Virus record (IMG/VR): IMGVR_UViG_3300000265_000022
Coordinates: 1 to 24,085 of that record
Strand: one strand, 5' to 3'
From: a virus
Length of the DNA: 24,085 nt
Shown: piece by piece, positions 9,001-15,488 of the stretch
Layout of the letters: every line of letters starts with the position of its first letter
How positions within the stretch are numbered: the first letter of the stretch is position 1
Made by a program: the position numbers and the translations under genes
Notes under the pieces: model-generated
Databases searched by the model: none
What the model was told of the DNA's origin: nothing
Seen by the model: the letters and a program-made list of their open reading frames with translations, nothing else

Positions 9001-12000
9001 TTTAGGTAATAACACAAAACAGACTGGAAATACTATTTCTGATGTAACAGAGTATAAGGGAGTTACATTTTATGGTAAGTATATCCAGTTTAAAGATAAT
9101 CAATATGATGACAGATATATTAAAAAAACACAAAACATTTTCCAAAGAAATGGAAGATGGATTGATGCTGCAAATCAAATTGAAAGAAACAAACTATTCA
9201 TTGTTGCCGAGTCTGTTGGATATGGTAAAAATAAGTATCCGTCATTAGATTGGAGTACAAAAACAGATGATTACGAAAGAGAGCTTGGATTTATAGTCGA
9301 TGCATATTCACATGATTTAAGATTTGGTGGAAATGTAAAAATTAATAATTATGTCAATATTATAAATGATGAAAACAAGTATGATTACTTTACAAAAAAT
9401 AAAACAGAATCATTAGGTATTGTACGATATCTTACAAATTTAGTTAATCTTTCTGTTAGAAATTGGGATTTTGTAGAAGAAAACGTTTCTTATTTACAAG
9501 GATCATTTAAAGTTGATGTTTCCAACACAAACAATTTGGCAGTGGGAATGTATATTAGTTCTGGCACTGCTTTTGCACCTGACACTAAAATTGTATCAAT
9601 TAATAGTTCCACTGAAATTACATTAAATAAAGCAGCTTTAGCGAACTCTGGCGGGGCAGGAGGAGCTTCTGTTGGCATTACGAACCTACAGGGAACTGCT
9701 CCAGCTGGAGGAACAACGTTGCCAACAGCAATCGGACGTGTTGTATCTGGAGGACAATATGAAGTTGCTCCAGGATCTATTGTCGCTGTTCCTGTATCAT
9801 TTTCAAGTTCTGATAGTGCTACTTTCTTCTTCAGTGGCATCAACAATGGAACTTTCTATGATGCATCTAATCTGATTGAAAAAAATAAGCAATACATCAT
9901 GGAAGAAGTTTCTGGATGGTTTGCTGCCACATATCCATCGACAGTATGGACGGATCTGAATAAAGATATTAATGAATATATTGATGGTGTAGTTTATCAT
10001 TCTCGTTTTGGTGGTAACGAATACGTAGTAGACTTAGCACAAAACTACTATAGAAATACTTTCTACCCATACCCAGAGACTCTAAAATATAATGTTGATG
10101 CTACAAAATATTCTGCTGGATATTCTTTCGTAAGAGATCTCATGGTTCTTGCTATGAGAAATAATCTAACAGTAGGAACGTATACAAATATCTCACCATA
10201 TTTTGATAATACTATCGCAACTGATTCAACATTCCCAGCATGTATTCAAGTAGAATCTGCACTAGATTCTTTCTATTCTATCATGAATACTATTCTGGCA
10301 GAAGGAAAAGGTTTAGTAGAAAGAACTTCCACAAATTCAAGTAAACCAGGAAACTGGACTGGATTGTTGCCCTATTCCAATTACACAATTATCCCAGATT
10401 CATTACTCCCATCATATGAATGTGCGGACGTAGTTTCTTCTGTTGATTCATTGTATACAACAATTACTAATATTTTGAATAATAGTGTTGTTCCTATTGC
10501 ATATCCTGATTATGTAGATGGTGAAAATAAAATCTTTGAATTATACTGGGAAGATGGAACGGATGTTATCACAGAAGAAGATGAAGATCTTTTCTTAACT
10601 ATTAATGCTGTTCTACAAAAACCAAAATACAAAGAAGATTATCCTGCAGAAGATGCATACTATATTGATAGAACTGTAATTCCAAATAGAATTGTTTTTG
10701 ATGTAGCACCTATTTGGGATCAAGATCTTGGCGCTAAGAGTATTGGAGAACCAACTGCAGTTGAAAAGGTTGTTGGTATAGGTGTTGGAAACTACAAACG
10801 TCTTACTGTAGATAAAAGTTTAATTAGCGGATCTCGTGGTGGTCCATTCTTAATTCTAGATTTAAAAGATCTTACAGTTCAGAATATCGAAGACTCTGCA
10901 TATCTGTATGTTTTCTTGGATGGAGTTTTACAGAGAGAAGGATATTCATATTCTGTTACTGGTCCAAATATTACATTTAAGTCTCCAATTAAAAAGGAGA
11001 TGAAAATTGATATTAGATATCTTTATGGAAGAGAAATCGGTCAAATCTTAAACATCTATGATTTCACACAAGACACATATTACGTAAAAAGTAGTGTAGA
11101 GCTACAAACAACATCAGGAGGTGCTGATTTAGTAGAGGGTTTATGGGCTGGAAAATATAATGGCAATACATTACATGTTTGGCAAATTAATCCAAATGGA
11201 ACCAGAAATATTATTGGAGAAGTACTTGAAATTGTCTCTACTGGCAATGTTTTAAATTTAGATGTATATGGCATGAAGTGTGAGTTACTACAAGGAGAAC
11301 CAGTAGTATTCGCAATTAAAGGTAAATATAGTGTCAATTACACAGTTCCACTTGCATCTACTGGATCTACTCTATCATATGATGTTGATGATAATGGAAG
11401 ATTATTACTTTCAGACAACTTAAATAATTGGAAAGGATCTATTATAAGAAAGTCATACAAAAATCCTTTTGTAAGTCTATCAGATAATGATTTTATTCGA
11501 GTTGAAGGTGAGTCAAGATTTAGAAAAATCAAAAAATTACCTCAAATTGTAGGAACAAGAGAAGAGAGATTACAAAAAGGATCTACAAACTTTGTATTTG
11601 GTACAGTAGAAGTAGAGACTTATAGTGGTATTACTAGAGGAGAAGGTCTTTCTGTTGTTGCAATAGTCGAAAATGGTTCTGTTGTAAGACTCGATTGGAA
11701 TCAACGCAGCTATGATCCATTAACTCAACCAACTGCATATCAATATTATACACCCCCTGTATTAAATTTTGTCCCTCAAAATGGTAACGGTGGTGGAGCA
11801 AAAGCAGTTGTTCTTGTAAGCAAAGGTCAAGTTGTTAGTGTAGAATTAATCGATGGTGGTACTGGATATACTGAAGCACCTTTAGTTCGTGTTTCTCGAA
11901 GATATGATTTAAAAAAGGAAAGAGGAATTGGTGTTTCTCTAATTAACCTCAGAATGAATCCATATGTAGACACTGCTGGCATGACAGCTATATCTACTAT

Positions 12001-13525
12001 TGATGTTTTAGGAAGTCAAGTTTCCGGAGTAAATTCATTTACTTCTGTTTTCTTTGATAGTCCTGTTGATACAGATAGACAAATTAACGCTCAAATTCAG
12101 TTAGTTGATGAAGTTGGTGAAGATTTAGATGCTGGATTGGTGGAACATCTTTCAACTGTTACCAGTGAAAGAGACACAGCACTAATTGATACAGAACATG
12201 AAATTACTGAAATTAATCTTTATATTGAGACTCCTTACATTGTTAATATTGATGCTCTGTCAACGCTAACTCTACAGAGTTCTAATAGAGAGATTACCAA
12301 TTCTGTAAGTAACGTTATTAATAACACTGCGTTATCTAATGTCAACTACTATGAAATTGCAGCATATTTACAAGTAGATGCTGATCCAACAGATAGCATC
12401 ATTTATATTGCCGACACCAGTAAATTCAAATCAACTGGTTACCTGTTAGTTGGAAACGAGGTTGTCAGATACTTCCTTAAGTTTGGTGATAGATTCCTCA
12501 AAGTTAAAAGAGGAGTAAACAATACCACAGCTCAGTTATGGTCTGCAGGAACATATATTAGACAGATCCCAGATCCAGTATCTATTGCATACGGTGGTGT
12601 TTCCACAATCGAGTCTCAGAGTAGTCTTGTTTCTGTTAAAGGTGGTGCTGAAGTAGGTCTCACAGAAAGAGAAACTGAAAGATTGATTATTACTCCAGAT
12701 GTAAGTCCTAAGACTTCCACCAGAGTTATTACAACTGCAGTTCAACCACAACTAAACGTTCAATCAATTAGTCAGATTTCTTCAAAAGTTGTATATAAAC
12801 TAGAACCTCCTGCAGGAAGTATTCTATCATTCAATACAACAAGAAAAGAGATATCAATTCGATCTGTAGTACAAACAGTACATAGTGAATTTGTAATTAA
12901 AAAAGAGTCTACAGAATTTTTAATCTTTACTCCACCTGGAGGTGTTGTTGATGGATATGAGGAGTCTGCTTTTATTGATGATCCAATTAAAACAAGATTG
13001 AATGGAATGGTAGATCTTTTGGATGATTATGGTGTAGTCCAACGTAATGGAACTACTATATTTGTCAAAAATGCTATCTTCAGTACATTTAATCAATATG
13101 TCGGAAACTATAAGAAAACTAACGTTGGTTATATTTTAAAACATTTTGATGGATTGTTTGATGATGGTGCTGCAAATGTATCTGGTTATACACTTGCTGA
13201 TGTTGATTTCTATTTCCCTTCATTATCAATCAGAGATTTCACAGAAAGAGGAGAGTCTCAATATACACTAGGAGGAGATAAATTTAATATACTACCACCA
13301 TCTATTCAAAACCCAGTTGCTATTAGTTCTTCTGTGGGAACTATTGGCGGACCAATTATTGTACAAGATACATCATCATTCCCAAGTTCCGGATTCTTAT
13401 TTACCTCATCTGGATCTGTCATTGAATACACAAGTAAAACTGCAAATAGTTTTGAAGGTTGCACTTTAACAAGAGGTCCAAACTCTATTGTGAGCGGAGA
13501 TGAGTTGATTCCGTTTTCAAATTAA
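3008..13525 (+). CDS. Giant modular virion structural protein in the gp7 (baseplate wedge) position
   Basis: This intact 3505-residue frame follows gp6 and precedes gp8, the place of gene 7 in T4 (gp7 there is about 1030 residues). A role as an outsized gp7-like wedge or peripheral baseplate protein is inferred from position. The N-terminus (residues 16-38, LPEFISSEYELFSRFVEKYYESLE; 185-216, LIKNIQKFYKTKGTSSS) is of a type common in marine myovirus structural proteins. Near 755-771 and 835-861 is a YHYH-like domain (IGFAYDGNPIYGPFGYS, then GTYAYFLTID). EQWRDLIKSTTHPAGF lies near 1833. Repeated modules make up much of the rest: GxGY/PPxV beta repeats, 'ssF-G-IxxEvI-Y-RG' modules at both ends, LDGxLQ modules, and a 100-residue domain present twice (2053-2152, 2285-2385). 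A weak AGAG at 2997-3000 precedes the ATG. No signal peptide or enzyme motif is seen. The frame is certain; the gp7 equivalence is moderate. Confidence 0.85.
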   Translation: MAAKTKRISTLIESQLPEFISSEYELFSRFVEKYYESLEVQGGTLDVINNLQKYTDIDFYEKNLLKQSDSLAVEIDENSSVIVLQDASSFPKKNGYVRIEDEIIFYGVRTNTELRECSRGISGNTTLGDLYNSSNFDSTISASHAAGKQVYNVSNLFLYAFVKNFENQYLGSFPEKYLKGDVDKRTLIKNIQKFYKTKGTSSSISFIFNTIVNKEPDSPAVYNPKDFTYKSSESDWVKTFAVKAKLVSGDPKTLIGKKLIQNKTAEYEYADAIVDNVSPLGTFDGEVIYNIILAPETVNGEFSVSTKTRLEKRLEQSQTSGRIGVFSTIGWDQEGSILIGEEVIEFEDKNATQFIIKSRGSIPLTYEVGETVYKPVSLIGGDVNLISMGIVYDLKIKSSAPYASSGDKIQVSPPGFQTADPKIVVTGTNTPRWIFNSSSVDAPTNTNIESALSEVKTNVSAIFADDQYYYIASSSYPSYTILDGVTATQRVEDQNLLRLIRKQSTRTTEVYKTPKKDVGILVNGTPIYSYKDSESIRYGSLEKIEVEFRGSGYTNPPFVLVDGLPNKARAVMSGQIVDGYIVDTQNVFPKTPEITVTSGRNASIRAIVTNGKVTSLVIDNPGEFYSSPPIVSIRDRKGKGRFANFESIVDIDGDITGFNKIEEGSFYTQENIEVVIISVGSGAVGTPLLKEWNKNRYENLKSELDTENGYLFANTNIKYGYGYGHVANPKTLRVGLNDNIDSTGSEPSTKIHSPIIGFAYDGNPIYGPFGYSNAFDLQSSISRMTSSYSLKGNRTGGPQIVDYQLGFFVNDYEYIHKSGSLDENNGRFCVTPDFPEGTYAYFLTIDSNQEPQFPYFVGENFYSLPVDSNYNSDISQSEIPKNAKRLNSSGITNNGEGLIAFVSEVKSGTIDSLQVDNSSTNFSPNSKVYFNNTDTEGRDVEAIVSSVNGKSVNYLQSKEDKVVRLTTIQNAYLFSDDTLTQPSSNASGTIVGLVQNENVIVLKDVIGRFDNTGTFSATIKTFSLLIDQNGTYTAGAKLFLTDGKNPPVAKATILESTNKQNILTIKAETGDWSLFNDPDNDYFIQSDNLFNTSGSRIITLSSLSDNLEPFDVNQSVALIETATDHGLGVGDDVVIDINPDDTTKSKTYYVRKRLYQEVTFLTPKNDTKINFSGIGRFDILNGGIGYAVGTYEDVSLTGGSGTGAKATLVVSEKVIGGNPTGVVSSVTITDFGSGYKKFDYLSVDDSDLLRANTPTLGNARFTILVDHAGFAAGENSLYVNSTVGFANDDLLKIGNEVVKIISIDNTNNIFTVERAKEETLELDHYDNQIVSLYKGGYNFTDNYRITTDSGSGFIRSYNKETQKAVIVFDYSIIKSSARNLLVGTNFFDASSPKTRFVSVGSADEIDFKFEFSEDNTTFTKNPNINIQEFYRYVFDTSHSSMSGVSLDFSPSKNYNVVTVEKLQSGISSGSSGSFIDLKFGFGSRLATNGYSTKIGTDFTNFYYFDKNNIVSSDDRYLKIITDPLQGKKKLTYVTPNRFVYDIPFDPLYDGSGSISYKTTGEFAVGSIDSFAITNSGLNYKKVPIIDGVDPNSNFKAKATVLFDTVTNTINAIDITDKGLNYISPKVVITNGDGLGAEFNIISQDGKILSITVKNPGKGYTYQPEIEIVETSVEIYAVSNSIGVPQSIKISQNGGAYHLDKTVASTFTGKYIVSLKNPQGKFLEGEIVKQTINGVEVSRAEVSEWRPGSNLLKLEKIEGTLRQNFEIKGSVSKSTGTVVSIFVTELNPSIASFYDNIGYYISDRGKLGVSNQRITDSYFYQDYSYVIKSKTPIEQWRDLIKSTTHPAGFNLFGEVAIDAKASTKMPTKSSNAGHFTLIQLWDPEKNIVTVENTRRTITQTVQKVDQYNIIKGLGSASTSEFNFNETRAFEVKLSANFDGYYDSDGRLQGTKTFQVKDDEGNLFTPYSPSNLIITLDGILQEPNVAYTVSGQTITFTNPPLGNNTKQTGNTISDVTEYKGVTFYGKYIQFKDNQYDDRYIKKTQNIFQRNGRWIDAANQIERNKLFIVAESVGYGKNKYPSLDWSTKTDDYERELGFIVDAYSHDLRFGGNVKINNYVNIINDENKYDYFTKNKTESLGIVRYLTNLVNLSVRNWDFVEENVSYLQGSFKVDVSNTNNLAVGMYISSGTAFAPDTKIVSINSSTEITLNKAALANSGGAGGASVGITNLQGTAPAGGTTLPTAIGRVVSGGQYEVAPGSIVAVPVSFSSSDSATFFFSGINNGTFYDASNLIEKNKQYIMEEVSGWFAATYPSTVWTDLNKDINEYIDGVVYHSRFGGNEYVVDLAQNYYRNTFYPYPETLKYNVDATKYSAGYSFVRDLMVLAMRNNLTVGTYTNISPYFDNTIATDSTFPACIQVESALDSFYSIMNTILAEGKGLVERTSTNSSKPGNWTGLLPYSNYTIIPDSLLPSYECADVVSSVDSLYTTITNILNNSVVPIAYPDYVDGENKIFELYWEDGTDVITEEDEDLFLTINAVLQKPKYKEDYPAEDAYYIDRTVIPNRIVFDVAPIWDQDLGAKSIGEPTAVEKVVGIGVGNYKRLTVDKSLISGSRGGPFLILDLKDLTVQNIEDSAYLYVFLDGVLQREGYSYSVTGPNITFKSPIKKEMKIDIRYLYGREIGQILNIYDFTQDTYYVKSSVELQTTSGGADLVEGLWAGKYNGNTLHVWQINPNGTRNIIGEVLEIVSTGNVLNLDVYGMKCELLQGEPVVFAIKGKYSVNYTVPLASTGSTLSYDVDDNGRLLLSDNLNNWKGSIIRKSYKNPFVSLSDNDFIRVEGESRFRKIKKLPQIVGTREERLQKGSTNFVFGTVEVETYSGITRGEGLSVVAIVENGSVVRLDWNQRSYDPLTQPTAYQYYTPPVLNFVPQNGNGGGAKAVVLVSKGQVVSVELIDGGTGYTEAPLVRVSRRYDLKKERGIGVSLINLRMNPYVDTAGMTAISTIDVLGSQVSGVNSFTSVFFDSPVDTDRQINAQIQLVDEVGEDLDAGLVEHLSTVTSERDTALIDTEHEITEINLYIETPYIVNIDALSTLTLQSSNREITNSVSNVINNTALSNVNYYEIAAYLQVDADPTDSIIYIADTSKFKSTGYLLVGNEVVRYFLKFGDRFLKVKRGVNNTTAQLWSAGTYIRQIPDPVSIAYGGVSTIESQSSLVSVKGGAEVGLTERETERLIITPDVSPKTSTRVITTAVQPQLNVQSISQISSKVVYKLEPPAGSILSFNTTRKEISIRSVVQTVHSEFVIKKESTEFLIFTPPGGVVDGYEESAFIDDPIKTRLNGMVDLLDDYGVVQRNGTTIFVKNAIFSTFNQYVGNYKKTNVGYILKHFDGLFDDGAANVSGYTLADVDFYFPSLSIRDFTERGESQYTLGGDKFNILPPSIQNPVAISSSVGTIGGPIIVQDTSSFPSSGFLFTSSGSVIEYTSKTANSFEGCTLTRGPNSIVSGDELIPFSN
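9164..9463 (+). repeat. Duplicated 100-residue domain, copy 1 (inside the gp7-position protein)
   Basis: Residues 2053-2152 run from DAANQIERNKLFIVAESVG to LVNLSVRN. They align along their length with copy 2: IERNK/IEKNK, YPSLDW/YPSTVW, SHDLRFGGN/VYHSRFGGN, LTNLVNLSVRN/VRDLMVLAMRN. Similarity is at the protein level; the DNA has diverged. From memory, this domain type recurs in giant structural proteins of marine phages. Function unknown. Confidence 0.75.
9860..10162 (+). repeat. Duplicated 100-residue domain, copy 2 (inside the gp7-position protein)
   Basis: Residues 2285-2385 run from DASNLIEKNKQYIMEEVSG to LMVLAMRN. The span is 101 residues against 100 in copy 1, with the landmarks in the same order and spacing. 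A low-complexity Ala/Gly/Ser/Thr-rich linker of about 130 residues separates the two copies. Confidence 0.75.
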
Positions 13526-13535
13526 TGAATAACGG

Positions 13536-13549
13536 TATAAATATAAATA
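13536..13549 (+). promoter_or_regulatory. Two overlapping T4-type late promoter boxes for gp8
   Basis: TATAAATATAAATA holds two perfect copies of the T4 late consensus TATAAATA, at 13536-13543 and 13542-13549, sharing two bases. The pair sits in the 57-base gap between the stop of the giant protein and the gp8 ATG, leaving room for a leader of roughly 25-35 bases with a GGAA at 13572-13575. Confidence 0.82.
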
Positions 13550-13582
13550 ACACAGGCACAAACACTACGTCGGAACAAACTA

Positions 13583-15391
13583 ATGGCTGCTATTATATCT
13601 GATAAGTTTAGAATTTTTAATGCGAAGCAATTCCTGGAATCGCTATCGGAAACTCCTAGTACGAACATGTACTTTTTCGTTGGTCGTCCACAACCATGGA
13701 AGGCGTACTTAGAAGTATATTCAAAGTCTTCAACTAATTTTACTGTCGGAAATGAAGTGTTTGTTGGAACATATGGTTCCACTGCTTTCCGTGCTACTGT
13801 TTCTGCTGTTTATGATGGTGCCCTTCTTCTGACCGACGTTTTTGGTAGTAACGGTATTAATTCTGTTCCACCAACTGGCAGCACTTTATTAGAAACTGCA
13901 GATGGCGGTTCTAATACAACATTAGCTACAGCAACTACTGGTGTTTATCGCTATGGTACTGAGGACATTCCACCTCTTCCCCTCGACAACCAAAGAGAGA
14001 AAATGTCTCTCTATGATGAAATTATCGCTGCTAAACGTATTACAACCGATCTAGCAAGAACAGTTATTCGTCGTTACAACTGGGATGTTGTTGCGAATCC
14101 ATTCTTTGATATGTGGAAACCTGATTACTCTTCTACTCCAGCAGGTGGAGGTCAAGTTGGTAAGCAAACTGCAACTAATGTTTCCGCAATTGCAGATGCT
14201 AAGTTCTATGTGATGAATACAAACTACGAAGTATTCAAATGTCTATACAACGGTCAGTCTCCTGCAAATCCAAATGGAGTAAATGCATCTGAAGAACCAT
14301 CTACTTCTGGTGGTAACTACAATTCATCGACAGGCATCTACACAGAGACCACTGGAGGTCTTTATATTTGGAAGTACGTATATACTATTCCAACTGATGA
14401 TGTTCTTAAATTCTTGTCTTCGGACTTTATGCCTATTGTATTGGCATCAGAATCTACTCGTCAAGCAGTAGAAGCTCTTGTAGTTGATGGATCACTTGAT
14501 GTTGCTGTTATTGAAGATGCAGGATCAAACTTCACAGACGGAACTGTCTACACTAGCGTTAAAGGTGATGGAACTGGTGGTGTTGTAGAACTAACGATTA
14601 GTGGTGGTGCAATTACTGCTGCTAGCGTCTGGGCTCGTGGATCAGGTTATAGTTATGCCAATGTCCTCTTAGGAAATGGCAACCTCTTCTCTGACACTGG
14701 ATTGACAACTGCAGTTGCAACTCCTGCTAATGCCGCTGGTGCTATTGAAGTAGTTCTCCCCCCGCAAGGCGGTCACGGTTCCGATATGGAACTAGAACTT
14801 AATGGTAAGCGTGTAATGACTAACATTCGCCTTACATATGCAGAAGGTTCTGGCGACTTCCCTGTCGATAACGACTTCCGTCGTATTGGTATTATTAAAG
14901 ATCCTCTTCTAACTGCTACAAATGCAGCTGCAACCGAATCTACTTATTCTGGGTTAAAGGCAATTAAAGTTAATCTTAATGGTGGATCTGGAGATTATGT
15001 TCCGGACGAAAAAATTACTCAGACTGTAACTGGTGGTACTGCATATGGAACAGTAGTTTCTTGGGTTCTTGATAGTGGTTCTTCTACTGCAGGTGTTCTT
15101 AAGTATATCCAAACCAATGACGCACATACCGATCAAGGTGTTGTAAGAGATTTTGAGAGCAATGGTTCTAATGCAATTTCAGGAGGTCAGTCTTCTGCTG
15201 CTGGTGTAGTTGACACTGCTTACGATACTGGCGGTGCAGTTCTTCCATTACTAGGTCATACGTTTACTTCTGGTCTTTCTCCCTCAGAGATTAAGAACAA
15301 TTCCGGTGATGTAATCTATGTAGAGAACCGTCGTCTTATTACTCGTGCTCCCGACCAGATTGAAGATATCAAACTAGTCATCGAATTCTGA
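13583..15391 (+). CDS. gp8: Baseplate wedge protein gp8, enlarged
   Basis: Residue blocks match T4 gp8 in order. FFVGRPQPW (about 31-39) corresponds to T4 ITFGRSEPW. PPLPLDN to VIRRYNWD (about 130-168) corresponds to T4 PPYPTDS to VIPRRDWG. YIWKYVYTIPTDD (261-273) matches T4 YVWEYLFEIPPD, FRRIGIIKDP (about 432-441) matches T4 FRQISIITNP, and the C-terminus VIYVENRRLITRAPDQIEDIKLV matches T4 MIYMENRPPIIMAMDQTEEINIL. Gp8 is a dimeric wedge component that binds gp7 and gp10 in T4. At 602 residues it is far longer than T4 gp8 (334). The extra length sits in three blocks, near residues 40-128, 296-403 and 455-550, rich in small beta modules like those of its neighbours. Arginine is mostly CGT here, unlike the AGA-rich flanking giants. 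It has its own late promoter and terminator. Confidence 0.94.
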   Translation: MAAIISDKFRIFNAKQFLESLSETPSTNMYFFVGRPQPWKAYLEVYSKSSTNFTVGNEVFVGTYGSTAFRATVSAVYDGALLLTDVFGSNGINSVPPTGSTLLETADGGSNTTLATATTGVYRYGTEDIPPLPLDNQREKMSLYDEIIAAKRITTDLARTVIRRYNWDVVANPFFDMWKPDYSSTPAGGGQVGKQTATNVSAIADAKFYVMNTNYEVFKCLYNGQSPANPNGVNASEEPSTSGGNYNSSTGIYTETTGGLYIWKYVYTIPTDDVLKFLSSDFMPIVLASESTRQAVEALVVDGSLDVAVIEDAGSNFTDGTVYTSVKGDGTGGVVELTISGGAITAASVWARGSGYSYANVLLGNGNLFSDTGLTTAVATPANAAGAIEVVLPPQGGHGSDMELELNGKRVMTNIRLTYAEGSGDFPVDNDFRRIGIIKDPLLTATNAAATESTYSGLKAIKVNLNGGSGDYVPDEKITQTVTGGTAYGTVVSWVLDSGSSTAGVLKYIQTNDAHTDQGVVRDFESNGSNAISGGQSSAAGVVDTAYDTGGAVLPLLGHTFTSGLSPSEIKNNSGDVIYVENRRLITRAPDQIEDIKLVIEF

Positions 15392-15408
15392 TTTTAATTT
15401 ACAAGATT

Positions 15409-15438
15409 AATCCCTCCAGCAATGGGGGGATTTTTTTT
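15409..15438 (+). terminator. Rho-independent terminator after gp8
   Basis: AATCCCTCC (15409-15417) pairs with GGGGGGATT (15424-15432), with one G-T wobble, around the 6-base loop AGCAAT. The hairpin runs directly into eight T residues (15431-15438). It lies 18 bases after the gp8 stop and just before the next late promoter. Confidence 0.9.
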
Positions 15439-15445
15439 ATGTCTA

Positions 15446-15452
15446 CTAAATA
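15446..15452 (+). promoter_or_regulatory. Late promoter (CTAAATA) for the DUF4815 protein unit
   Basis: CTAAATA, a late-promoter variant described for cyanophages, lies 8 bases after the terminator T-tract and 36 bases before the next ATG. The downstream GGCGGAG (15478-15484) gives a strong ribosome binding site at 4-base spacing. The promoter is assigned by motif and position only. Confidence 0.65.
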
Positions 15453-15488
15453 ATATGAGGAAGACCATAGTATTATTGGCGGAGTACG

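Noticed and set aside
9490-9846. 118-residue open frame on the minus strand
   Set aside because: It lies wholly inside the giant structural gene, opposite its low-complexity Ala/Gly-rich segment, where stops are scarce by composition. It has no ribosome binding site or recognisable product.
3008-13525. Enzymatic, toxin or adhesin-toxin identity for the giant protein
   Set aside because: No signal peptide, catalytic motif, autotransporter or toxin-delivery domain is visible. Position between gp6 and gp8 and the modular beta-rich content fit a virion structural protein.
13522-13782. 86-residue minus-strand frame spanning the gp8 promoter
   Set aside because: It covers the late promoter and the gp8 start in antisense, and its product is unlike any known family. 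All other genes in the window are on the plus strand.
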